A program made the translations under genes and the position numbers. Positions 29,983-37,141 of a DNA stretch of 64,000 nucleotides are shown in pieces; position 1 is the first letter of the stretch; every line of letters begins with the position of its first letter. This stretch comes from Chryseobacterium joostei (GTDB lineage: Bacteria; Bacteroidota; Bacteroidia; Flavobacteriales; Weeksellaceae), in the NCBI RefSeq assembly GCF_003815775.1, contig NZ_CP033926.1:992001-1056000 (forward strand). Reading direction: 5' to 3'. The notes beneath the pieces are model-generated. The model saw only the letters and a program-made list of their open reading frames with translations, did no database searches and was not told the origin of the DNA.

Positions 29983-29993
29983 ATAAAAAAAGA

Positions 29994-30506
29994 ATGGAAG
30001 TCATTTCAAAATTTACCATAGGCTCAGACGAGGGAGTTGATAATCTTTTTACAGTAATTAAATCTTCGATCAGCAATACTTACAACAATCTTATTTCAGA
30101 GGAAAGCATCAGAAAATACATTGAGGATTGGGATCCGAGAAAAATGATTAATGAACTGAATAATCTGTCTAATCAGCTTATCATTACCTATGCAGATCAA
30201 AATCCGGTGGGATATTGCATTTTGAAAAGCGGTTCCATATACCCTGGTTTTTCAGAAGATAAAAGGATGACAGAACTTAACTTCGTTGTTCTTCAGGAAT
30301 ATAATTCGCCTGAAATTAGGGAATCTCTTTGGAAAAAATGCAGATCTGCAGCATCATTTACGGACATCCTATGGACTAATATCATCACAGAGGATCCTTT
30401 ATTGGAGTTTTTCAAGGAGTCTGGTTTTGTTATTAAGGAAAACTCACAGGCAGATCCATTCCTACTCCCCTCTTATATTATGGAATTACAAATCACTAAA
30501 AATTAG
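29994..30506 (+). CDS. GNAT family N-acetyltransferase
   Basis: 170 aa. Weak but recognisable GNAT architecture: N-terminal helices, a central strand NPVGYCILKSG, TELNFVVLQEYNSPEIRESLWKKC in the position of the acetyl-CoA-binding helix, and a C-terminal FFKESGFVIKEN. The Q/RxxGxG/A motif is degenerate. It is divergent from the MocR regulator, which likely controls it. Substrate unknown, probably an amine or amino-acid derivative. Confidence 0.7.
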   Translation: MEVISKFTIGSDEGVDNLFTVIKSSISNTYNNLISEESIRKYIEDWDPRKMINELNNLSNQLIITYADQNPVGYCILKSGSIYPGFSEDKRMTELNFVVLQEYNSPEIRESLWKKCRSAASFTDILWTNIITEDPLLEFFKESGFVIKENSQADPFLLPSYIMELQITKN

Positions 30507-30576
30507 AAAAAACTTTAAAAGAATTCTGATCCTATAAAACTTATCCAAAGGCAAATCTAAAGACAAAAGATTTACC

Positions 30577-30584
30577 TATCTTTG
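30577..30584 (+). promoter_or_regulatory. -7 box of the AraC-type gene
   Basis: TATCTTTG, an exact TAnnTTTG, 20 bases upstream of the ATG at 30605. No good -33 TTG is seen. Confidence 0.4.
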
Positions 30585-30604
30585 ATTTTTATAATTTTAA
30601 AGTA

Positions 30605-31516
30605 ATGAGCGATCAACTGGAAACCATAGAGGATTATTACAAGCGCACCCGAAAGGACCTGCTGGAAATGTCATATTCAGAGCTTGAAAAAGGAAAGTCT
30701 CATTTCAATATATTTCCACGGAAGTATTGTGGCTTCAAAAGTCCTTATAACCGTCGGGATTATTATAAAATCTGTTTTATGATAGGAAAAGGAACAATTC
30801 ATTATGGCCTGCATAAACTATATATTGACCGTCCGGTGCTTTTTTTCCCGTCTCCCAATATCCCTTATTCGTGGGAATGTGGGGATAATATTCAGGAGGG
30901 GTATTTTTGTTTGTTCAATCAGGAATTTTTTAATGGAAATCCAGAATTTAATTTATTTAAAAAAACTTCGCTCTTTAAAGAATGGAGCAAGCCTTTTATC
31001 TTTCTGAATGAGGAGCAAACGCAGTTGTCCAATATGTATTTTGAGCAGATGCATAAGCTAAACCATTCTGCTTATCCGTTTCGTTGCAGCGGCATTAAAA
31101 GTAATCTTGCCTCTGTATTGCATCTTGCCCTAGAAAGCCGTGTAGAAGATGTAAGCCTTGGTGAACTTCCAGCCAACGTCCGCTTGTACAGACTATTTGA
31201 TGAGCTTCTTAACAAACAGTTCCCTTTGGACTCTCCTGCCTATCCATTGGCTTTAAAAACCGCTTCTGACTTTGCAGACCACCTTAATGTACATGTTAAT
31301 CACTTGAATTCTTCAGTAAAATCTGTAACCCATCTTACTACAACACAAATTATTAAGGAAAAAATGTTTGAAGAATCTAAAAACCTGCTGAAATATACTA
31401 ACTGGGACATTGCTCAAATTGGCTATACTCTGGGGTTTGAACAACCTTCTCACTTTAACAACTTCTTTAAAAAGCATGCTCAGGTTTCTCCTTTAAAATT
31501 TAAGAATGCTATTTAA
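30605..31516 (+). CDS. AraC family transcriptional regulator
   Basis: 303 aa, same design as the regulator at 5337: N-terminal cupin-like sensor, C-terminal AraC HTH with ESKNLLKYTNWDIAQIGYTLGFEQPSHFNNFFKKHAQVSPLKFK. The start-proximal phrases (NIFPRKYCGFKSPYNRRDYYKICFMIG) parallel that paralogue. It is 82 bases upstream of a Bcr/CflA efflux gene that has its own promoter, so it probably responds to a compound that the pump exports. Confidence 0.92.
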   Translation: MSDQLETIEDYYKRTRKDLLEMSYSELEKGKSHFNIFPRKYCGFKSPYNRRDYYKICFMIGKGTIHYGLHKLYIDRPVLFFPSPNIPYSWECGDNIQEGYFCLFNQEFFNGNPEFNLFKKTSLFKEWSKPFIFLNEEQTQLSNMYFEQMHKLNHSAYPFRCSGIKSNLASVLHLALESRVEDVSLGELPANVRLYRLFDELLNKQFPLDSPAYPLALKTASDFADHLNVHVNHLNSSVKSVTHLTTTQIIKEKMFEESKNLLKYTNWDIAQIGYTLGFEQPSHFNNFFKKHAQVSPLKFKNAI

Positions 31517-31554
31517 ATATTTGAATTTTGTAATTTTTACTTTGTCTTTTAAAA

Positions 31555-31584
31555 TTGGTTTTTCTATTTCTTGAACTATTTTTG
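31555..31584 (+). promoter_or_regulatory. Promoter of the Bcr/CflA efflux gene
   Basis: TTG at 31555-31557, 19 bases, then TATTTTTG at 31577-31584. This matches the Bacteroidota -33/-7 consensus, 14 bases before the ATG. Confidence 0.65.
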
Positions 31585-31598
31585 CATTGTAAAAAAGA

Positions 31599-32810
31599 AT
31601 GAATATGTTGAGAGAAGCATCTGAACAACGCATCAGATTAATTACCATTATGGCCTTTGTGTCTATTCCTCTTTCGGGGTTTGTCACGGATATTTACCTG
31701 CCCTCTTTTCCTTCCATGGCTAAGGAGATGATGGTTTCGGAAAAAGATATCCAGATTACTTTAACATCTTACCTGCTGAGCTATGGGATTTCCCAATTAT
31801 TTGTAGGTGGAATTTTGGACAGCATTGGACGCTACCGTCCTAAGCTGATTGCCTTATTTATTTTGATACTGAGTAGTATTTTAATCACCATGACTAACAG
31901 TATTTTTTTAATATGCCTGCTCCGTATTCTTCAAGGAGCTGCTGTTTCTGTTCTTGTGGTAGCTACCCGTGCTATTTTTGTAGATCTTTATGACTCAGAA
32001 AAGGTAAAGCATTATCTAAGTTATTTTACCATTGTGTGGTCCTGCGGCCCTATTCTGGCTCCTTTTCTTGGAGGCTATCTTGAAAAGCTATTCAACTGGC
32101 ATGCTAACTTCTATTTCCTGGCCTTTTATGCGGGATTTTTATTCCTTTTTGAATGGTTCTTTAGTGGAGAAAGTCTTCCACAGAAAAAGAAACTGGACCT
32201 TTCAGAAAATATCAGCCTGTACAAGATGATGCTTAAAAACAGAATCTTTATGTTGGGAATTTTCATCTTAGGATTAAGCTATTCGATTGTGATGCTGTTT
32301 AATATTACCGGACCGTTTATTATTGAAAATACCTTTCATTTTACTCCTGTAGTGATAGGATATTGCACCCTAATCCTGGGATTCTCATGGATGATTGGTG
32401 GCTTTATTGGAAAACGCAGGCTTACATTGGATTTTAAACCGAGAATTCTACAGCCAATTTTGCTTCAATTGATTCTGATTGCAGGTTTAATTATCACCAG
32501 TTACTTTGCAGAAAGTCTTTTCATTATGATTCCTTTTGCCTTTTTTATTCATATCTGCTCCGGAATTTTATTTACCTCATTTTTCACCACAAGTATGCTA
32601 TACTTCCCTAAAAATGCAGGAACAGCAGGTGGTTTAATGGGCGGATTGGTGTATGTAATTACTTCAATAACCAGCTTTATTATTTCCATAAGCGGAACAG
32701 TGACAGAGCAAAAAGATCTTTCCTGGCGTTATCTCATTATCGCATGTTTACTCCTCGGGATTATTCTTGTGATGCACCAAGCCGTAAAAAAAGAAAAAGC
32801 AGAGAATTAA
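31599..32810 (+). CDS. MFS multidrug effux pump, Bcr/CflA type
   Basis: 403 aa with twelve predicted membrane helices. The first-loop motif FVTDIYLPSFPSMAKEM and GGILDSIGRYRPKL after TM2 are typical of the drug:H+ antiporter Bcr/CflA branch, as is the mid-protein LRILQGAAVSVLVVATRAIFVDLYD. It likely exports small toxic compounds across the inner membrane. Downstream of the AraC regulator and upstream of the tetR region. The stop codon lies inside the terminator hairpin. Start could be ATG at 31599 or at 31605. Confidence 0.9.
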   Translation: MNMLREASEQRIRLITIMAFVSIPLSGFVTDIYLPSFPSMAKEMMVSEKDIQITLTSYLLSYGISQLFVGGILDSIGRYRPKLIALFILILSSILITMTNSIFLICLLRILQGAAVSVLVVATRAIFVDLYDSEKVKHYLSYFTIVWSCGPILAPFLGGYLEKLFNWHANFYFLAFYAGFLFLFEWFFSGESLPQKKKLDLSENISLYKMMLKNRIFMLGIFILGLSYSIVMLFNITGPFIIENTFHFTPVVIGYCTLILGFSWMIGGFIGKRRLTLDFKPRILQPILLQLILIAGLIITSYFAESLFIMIPFAFFIHICSGILFTSFFTTSMLYFPKNAGTAGGLMGGLVYVITSITSFIISISGTVTEQKDLSWRYLIIACLLLGIILVMHQAVKKEKAEN

Positions 32811-32821
32811 TCTCTGCTTTT
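32794..32821 (+). terminator. Terminator overlapping the efflux gene stop codon
   Basis: AAAAGCAGAG / CTCTGCTTTT arms around AATTAAT, which includes the TAA stop; T run follows. Confidence 0.85.
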
Positions 32822-32838
32822 TTATTTTGGATATCTTA

Positions 32839-32950
32839 TTACTTAAGATTTTCCAGGTATTTTTTCAAAACAAACCCATTCTCTGAAACCGGATAAACCG
32901 AAATGCTTCCCTCGGTATAATTTCCATTAATAAGCATTTGCCATTTTTAT
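32839..32950 (-). pseudogene. C-terminal remnant of a lost gene
   Basis: On the minus strand about 36 codons read as a plausible protein end (LINGNYTEGSISVYPVSENG, then FVLKKYLENLK and a stop), cut off on the left by an in-frame TAA. Such normal amino-acid composition in an otherwise non-coding stretch next to a terminator suggests the tail of a deleted gene. The family is not recognised. An intact 32-residue peptide from the ATG at 32937 is the alternative. Confidence 0.3.
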
Positions 32951-33208
32951 GTGGAGCAAAGTACACAAGGTTTTACCTCTGCTTTTTTGACTATTAATGT
33001 TGATAGATGATAGGTTAAAAATAAGCATACCACTTACTGTTTTTTTTAATTTTTATTAGTTTTTGGATTTCATATACAATCAATGCAGATAATCTTTATT
33101 TTCAGATTTCTTAAAGTATCCATTTTCTTTGCAAAAGCCAACTAGTACTCATTTCATCTCCTTGATTAATGGCTCAATTATAAAACGTTAGAAAATTTTT
33201 ATAATTTT
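32951..33208. other. Non-coding region left of the tetR repeats
   Basis: AT-rich, no ORF, RNA gene or convincing repeat seen; probably decayed sequence upstream of the lost gene. Confidence 0.3.
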
Positions 33209-33241
33209 AGACACTTTATAGTGTCTTATTTTATATATTTG
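33209..33241 (+). promoter_or_regulatory. TetR-type operator plus promoter, copy 1
   Basis: AGACACT-TTAT-AGTGTCT is a perfect 7-bp inverted repeat, then 7 bases, then TATATTTG, an exact -7 box reading rightward. The same arrangement recurs at 34116 and 35002 with identical spacing, so the element is a functional unit. Confidence 0.65.
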
Positions 33242-33246
33242 CACAA

Positions 33247-33364
33247 ACTAAAAACCATTCTATATATTTTTAACACTAGGTTGAGAAAAAAAAATTTCGA
33301 ATACTAAGGTAAAAGCACTAAATGTATCAGCATCACTAGAACTCTAATGATGCTGTTTTTATTT
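33247..33364 (+). ncRNA. Putative short transcription unit, copy 1
   Basis: About 118 bases from the predicted start after the -7 box to a terminator: arms CAGCATCACTAGA / TCTAATGATGCTG (13 positions, one mismatch, 2-base loop) followed by TTTTTATTT. The longest ATG frame inside is five codons. The same unit, with conserved blocks ACCATTCTATATATTTT, AATTTCGAA and ACTAAGGTAAAA, recurs at 34154. Could be a small RNA, or the relic of a deleted gene between promoter and terminator. Confidence 0.4.
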
Positions 33365-33431
33365 AAAAAAAGGATTCATTCTGATTGTTGGCACAAGAAG
33401 AGACGTTTACTAACTATTGAAATTATTAGCA

Positions 33432-34070
33432 TTACAAATTATCATAGGCCTGCCCTATTAAAAAAGATACTGCTCTTTTGATGTTATCCCGTCCATCAGT
33501 AGAAGTGAGATCTACACCACAAAAAATATTGCCGTTCACAGAAGATCTTAAATTCAGATAGTAAAGACCCGAAACTACTATTGCCATAATCGCCCGAAAG
33601 TCCTTTGAATTTTCCTTAAAATAAGGATCCATCATTAATTTAAATATGTATTCTCCGTTTTCTTCCTGTTTGTCTGTGAGTTTTTTTAATGATTTTCGAG
33701 ATTCGGATAACCTCCAGAGCAATAATTTTTGCGCCTCTTTGTTTTTATATATATAATCAAACTGTGAGTGTAACATTTCCTCCATGAATGATCTCCCTCC
33801 ATCATCTATCTTTGGCTTCATCTTTTCAATTTCTTCAGTAGTGATCTTACTCCAGTAATCGTTTGAACGGATATATTCATCCACCAGGCCATCCATACCG
33901 CCAAAATAAGTATAGATCATTTTTTTATCAACCCCGGCTGTAGAAGCGATATCATTGACTTTTAGACCTGCATGTCCTTTCGTTTTAAGAATTTTTCCAA
34001 CGGCATACAAGAATTTTTTTTTACTACGTTCCGTATTCCGAATACTGCCTGCTGTTGACTTTCTCTCCAT
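33432..34070 (-). CDS. TetR/AcrR family regulator, paralogue 1
   Basis: 212 aa. N-terminal HTH: ILKTKGHAGLKVNDIASTAGVDKKMIYTYFGGMDGLVDEYI (residues about 27-67). The ligand-binding half is helical and matches paralogue 2 almost throughout (for example QFDYIYKNKEAQKLLLWRLSE). Its start is 45 bases from operator copy 2, so autoregulation is likely. It faces the short transcription unit tail to tail. Product of a tandem duplication with the gene at 34302, flanks included. Confidence 0.92.
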   Translation of the reverse strand: MERKSTAGSIRNTERSKKKFLYAVGKILKTKGHAGLKVNDIASTAGVDKKMIYTYFGGMDGLVDEYIRSNDYWSKITTEEIEKMKPKIDDGGRSFMEEMLHSQFDYIYKNKEAQKLLLWRLSESRKSLKKLTDKQEENGEYIFKLMMDPYFKENSKDFRAIMAIVVSGLYYLNLRSSVNGNIFCGVDLTSTDGRDNIKRAVSFLIGQAYDNL

Positions 34071-34115
34071 GGTTAAACATTCAATCCTACAAGTTTAAGA
34101 AAATTTAATCATTTT

Positions 34116-34148
34116 AAACACTAGTTAGTGTCTTATTTTGTATATTTG
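34116..34148 (+). promoter_or_regulatory. TetR-type operator plus promoter, copy 2
   Basis: AAACACT-AGTT-AGTGTCT (6 of 7 pairs), 7 bases, TATATTTG. Lies between the divergent tetR paralogue 1 and the second short transcription unit, so one regulator bound here could affect both. Confidence 0.65.
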
Positions 34149-34153
34149 CATCA

Positions 34154-34282
34154 ACTAAGAACCATTCTATATATTTTCAAAAACGATCTGGGTGAAAAAA
34201 AATGTAAAGAATTTCGAAACACTAAGGTAAAAACACTAAAAGTAACAGCATCACTAGATTTCTAATGATGCTGTTTTTATTT
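34154..34282 (+). ncRNA. Putative short transcription unit, copy 2
   Basis: About 129 bases ending in the same terminator as copy 1 (CAGCATCACTAGA / TCTAATGATGCTG, then TTTTTATTT; 34246-34282). No ORF of note. Conservation of both the internal blocks and the terminator with copy 1, while flanking bases drift, argues for a retained transcript but could also reflect recent duplication. Confidence 0.4.
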
Positions 34283-34301
34283 AAAAATAGAAGTTTTGTC
34301 C

Positions 34302-34955
34302 TCAATCTTCTTGAGAATTAAGATTCTCATAGGTCTGTTCTACCATAAAGGAGATCGCCCTTTTAACTCTCTCACGCCCTTCGGGACTATTCATATCCAG
34401 GCCACAAAAGATACTGCCATTCACAGAAGCAAACATATTCAGATAATAAAGCCCGGAAACCATGATTGCCATAATCGCTCGAAAATCCTGTGAATTTCCT
34501 TTAAAATAAGGATGAAAAATATATTTAAAAATATGTTCACCGTTTTCTTCCTGGGTATCAATTAGCTTTTTTAATGACTTTCGAGGTTCAGACAAACTCC
34601 AAAGCAACAATTTTTGGGCTTCTTTGTTGGTGTATACATAATCAAACTGCGAAAGTAGCATTTCTTTGATAAAAGCTTCTCCACCGTCTTTTATATCCGG
34701 TAAAATTTTGTCTGTTTTATCTGTTGTTGCATTAATCCAATAATCCTGAGACCGAATGTACTCATCTATCAGACCATCCATACCGCCAAAGTATGTATAA
34801 ATCATTTTTTTATCTACACCTGCCGTAGTAGCAATGTCATTTACCTTTAATCCTGCATAACCCTTGGTTTTCAGAATTTTTCCAACTGCATCCAAGAATT
34901 TCTTTTTACTGCGTTCCTTGTTTCGGATACTGCCTGCTGCTGATTTTCTTTCCAT
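34302..34955 (-). CDS. TetR/AcrR family regulator, paralogue 2
   Basis: 217 aa. HTH: ILKTKGYAGLKVNDIATTAGVDKKMIYTYFGGMDGLIDEYI. N-terminal 60 residues are nearly identical to paralogue 1; differences concentrate in the ligand-binding half (for example VEQTYENLNSQED tail), as if the two copies have diverged in ligand but kept DNA recognition. Start is 46 bases from operator copy 3. The target other than its own promoter is not evident. Confidence 0.92.
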   Translation of the reverse strand: MERKSAAGSIRNKERSKKKFLDAVGKILKTKGYAGLKVNDIATTAGVDKKMIYTYFGGMDGLIDEYIRSQDYWINATTDKTDKILPDIKDGGEAFIKEMLLSQFDYVYTNKEAQKLLLWSLSEPRKSLKKLIDTQEENGEHIFKYIFHPYFKGNSQDFRAIMAIMVSGLYYLNMFASVNGSIFCGLDMNSPEGRERVKRAISFMVEQTYENLNSQED

Positions 34956-35001
34956 GATTAAACATTCAATTATACAAGTTTATGAAATTTTTAATTATTT
35001 T

Positions 35002-35034
35002 AGACACTAACAAGTGTCCTATTTTATATATTTG
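35002..35034 (+). promoter_or_regulatory. TetR-type operator plus promoter, copy 3
   Basis: AGACACT-AACA-AGTGTCC (6 of 7 pairs), 7 bases, TATATTTG, then CACAAACCAAACCATTTTACATATA like the other copies. Downstream the unit is interrupted by about 270 bases; the tail blocks (GACTAAAAGGTAAAAACA, TCTAATGATGCTAT) reappear near 35365-35420 but the hairpin is broken. Confidence 0.6.
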
Positions 35035-35153
35035 CACAAACCAAACCATTTTACATATATAAAACACTATTTAGATTGAAAAAAACTATGACCAATTTTG
35101 ATGACGTTATTGTCCATTTAAAACCAACAACATTCAGACCTAAGGAAAATAGA

Positions 35154-35191
35154 AACATTTGTGTTGCTCTTGGAATAGCAACACAAATGTT
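35154..35191 (-). terminator. Perfect 15-bp hairpin, likely terminator of a lost gene
   Basis: AACATTTGTGTTGCT and its exact complement around an 8-base loop; on the minus strand it is followed by TCTATTTT. It lies 20 bases past the stop of the gene remnant at 35212, so it is probably that gene's old terminator. Confidence 0.55.
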
Positions 35192-35211
35192 GATACTAAA
35201 ATCGTAATTGC

Positions 35212-35328
35212 TCAGAATTCCAGATTTCGTGCAGGATCATCCAGTAAAACTTTTGCCACAGTATACATGCCAAACACTGTATAAATAGATAAATCTAAAC
35301 TGAATGATCCTCTCGTTAAAAGACTTTT
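35212..35328 (-). pseudogene. C-terminal gene remnant inside the third cassette
   Basis: 38 codons with protein-like composition (SLLTRGSFSLDLSIYTVFG, then MYTVAKVLLDDPARNLEF) end at a TGA and begin right after an in-frame TAG. With the adjacent hairpin it looks like the tail of a gene that was inserted in or left behind at the third operator cassette. Family not recognised. Confidence 0.35.
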
Positions 35329-35537
35329 CTAATTAAAACCTACAAGAATTATAAAATATTCAGAGACTAAAAGGTAAAAACATACAACACTAACAGAAAC
35401 ACAAGGTTTCTAATGATGCTATCTTTATATTTCCGAACTATTTATTACAAATTATTCGGTTTACACATTACGATATTTACATTTTTATCTTTAATAAATA
35501 TTATAAAAACTATCAATCAATTTAAACAAACTAAATC

Positions 35538-36206
35538 ATGAAAAAAATTTTGGTACTATGTGGGCTTGTATTTCTAACTGCCTGCTCAAACCCAACAAGC
35601 AAAAAATATAATGAAGCTACCATGGCTGAAGACCTAAAAGAGATTGGGGAAAGCAAAAAATGGAACGAACAAGATGCCGGATTATTTGCCGGATGGTTGA
35701 TAAGAGCTAAGCTGAAAGGTGAATCTTTAGAAAACAAGACCTATCAGGGTATTCTGGATGAAGCCAAAAAATTTAAGACTGAGGAAGAAGCTTTGGCAGC
35801 AAAGGCAAAAAAAGAAGCTGAAGCAAGAAAGCAGAAAATGAAAGAAGCGCTTATCGTAACAATCTTTGATAAAGAATATGTTCCGAGTAACTTTGAAGCC
35901 GGAAGATTAGATGATTACAACTTATTCAAATATGCCATTCAAAATAAATCTACAAAGGAAATAAAGGCAGCTAAAATTAGCTTCAAGATCTATAACTCCT
36001 TAGGGGAACAAATTGGAGATTCTTATAGCATGGACTTTACAGATGACAGAATTGCAGGTAACGCTACTTTTAAGGGTGATGCTGCTTTTGACTATAACCA
36101 GTTTTCTAATGAGGATAAAAAAATAGCCGCTGCAAAGCTTGAAGACCTAAGTTTTGACTTTGATGTTCAGAAAATTGTATATTCTGACGGTTCAATACTT
36201 GAATAA
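35538..36206 (+). CDS. Lipoprotein of unknown function
   Basis: 222 aa. MKKILVLCGLVFLTACSNP is a signal peptide with lipobox LTAC. Residues about 80-112 are a charged Lys/Glu/Ala coiled-coil-like helix (EEALAAKAKKEAEARKQKMKEAL). The C-terminal half (LFKYAIQNKSTKEIKAAKISFKIYNSLGEQIGDSYSM) looks like an immunoglobulin-type FxLyD/DUF-like beta domain found in bacterial lipoproteins. Not otherwise recognised. Confidence 0.75.
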   Translation: MKKILVLCGLVFLTACSNPTSKKYNEATMAEDLKEIGESKKWNEQDAGLFAGWLIRAKLKGESLENKTYQGILDEAKKFKTEEEALAAKAKKEAEARKQKMKEALIVTIFDKEYVPSNFEAGRLDDYNLFKYAIQNKSTKEIKAAKISFKIYNSLGEQIGDSYSMDFTDDRIAGNATFKGDAAFDYNQFSNEDKKIAAAKLEDLSFDFDVQKIVYSDGSILE

Positions 36207-36324
36207 CCTGTTTAAATTAAGTTACAACCTGCTTTTGGGGTTTCAAATAAATTAATAATGAATAAGTTATGATTTTTAGAATTAATTTACTTAATTTTGC
36301 ACCCCGAAAATAGGGATTCAAATT

Positions 36325-36771
36325 ATGAAAAGAGTTGGTGAGCACAGAAAGCTTCTTGGGGTTGACAAAAATGTAACTTTAAAAGAACTAAAAGTAATTT
36401 ACAGAAATACGATGAAAGATTCGCATCCTGATAAATTTGTTAATGATGAAACTGGAAAACTGGAAGCTGAAGAAAAAAGCAAGGCTGTAATTGAAGCCTA
36501 TCATTTTTTGGTTAGCATCAACCAGGAAACACAGGAAAAATATAAGGAAGAATATACTGAAACCATAACGAAGTCTAATATTCATGATTTCTATTTTGAA
36601 AAACAGATTTTGAACATTCAGCATTTGAATGGAAAAATGTATGAATATATAGGTGTACCAAGAAATACTTATATAAAAATGGTTAATGCAGATTCACCAA
36701 GCCGTTTTGCAAGAAGACACATTTATGGAAACTTTATCTACAGAAAAGCTGGTGAGGCTATGGAAGATTAA
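36325..36771 (+). CDS. J-domain protein with C-terminal KTSC domain
   Basis: 148 aa. J-domain in residues 1-75 with the HPD motif intact (KDSHPDKF), which stimulates Hsp70 ATPase. The C-terminal 60 residues (ILNIQHLNGKMYEYIGVPRNTYIKMVNADSPSRFARRHIYGNFIYRK) are a KTSC domain, a small module first noted fused to lysyl-tRNA synthetases and in phage proteins. J-KTSC fusions are common in flavobacteria and their client is unknown. Followed by a strong terminator. Confidence 0.85.
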   Translation: MKRVGEHRKLLGVDKNVTLKELKVIYRNTMKDSHPDKFVNDETGKLEAEEKSKAVIEAYHFLVSINQETQEKYKEEYTETITKSNIHDFYFEKQILNIQHLNGKMYEYIGVPRNTYIKMVNADSPSRFARRHIYGNFIYRKAGEAMED

Positions 36772-36798
36772 TTTTTCATTCAAAAAAACAAAAAAAAG

Positions 36799-36831
36799 AG
36801 ACTTTCGATTTATTCCGAAAGTCTTTTTTTT
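36799..36831 (+). terminator. Terminator after the J-domain gene
   Basis: AGACTTTCG / CGAAAGTCT arms followed by T8. Confidence 0.85.
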
Positions 36832-36921
36832 ATACAAAAATAAAAGGAGGAAAAAATTGTGTTACTTCCTACTTCACATTTACATAATCGGCGAAACGAA
36901 AAGTAAAAAAAAATAATCGCT

Positions 36922-36984
36922 ATGTCTACCGACATTCAACTGAAAAATTCAAAACATTTTAAAGAGTGTTTAAAGACCATTTAA
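36922..36984 (+). CDS. Possible 20-residue micro-ORF with its own terminator
   Basis: ATG at 36922 encodes MSTDIQLKNSKHFKECLKTI and a stop, 9 bases before a strong terminator. The gap between the previous terminator (36831) and this one contains no other ORF, so some short transcript must end here. It could equally be a small RNA. No promoter of the TAnnTTTG type was found. Confidence 0.25.
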   Translation: MSTDIQLKNSKHFKECLKTI

Positions 36985-36992
36985 ACCATATT

Positions 36993-37020
36993 AAAAATGC
37001 ACTCAATCGAGTGCATTTTT
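36993..37020. terminator. Orphan terminator
   Basis: AAAAATGCACTC / GAGTGCATTTTT, 12-bp arms, 4-base loop. It follows no annotated gene of normal size. Confidence 0.8.
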
Positions 37021-37033
37021 AATTTTTATTTCC

Positions 37034-37049
37034 TTACGGATTCCCGTAA
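37034..37049. promoter_or_regulatory. Perfect TTACGG/CCGTAA inverted repeat
   Basis: TTACGG-ATTC-CCGTAA, about 93 bases upstream of the lipoprotein start at 37142. The cas9/tracrRNA gap carries the same 16-mer with one arm mismatch (21597). Candidate operator of an unidentified regulator. Confidence 0.4.
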
Positions 37050-37141
37050 TATGATTATTAAAAATTAATTTACTTTTATCACGTGATAAAAAATCACATC
37101 AAATAGAATTAATTATTATATTTACAAACACACAAATGCTT

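Noticed and set aside
35088..35207. 39-codon ORF downstream of operator copy 3
   Set aside because: It is crossed by the perfect 15-bp hairpin that looks like a terminator of a minus-strand remnant; composition is not convincing for a protein.
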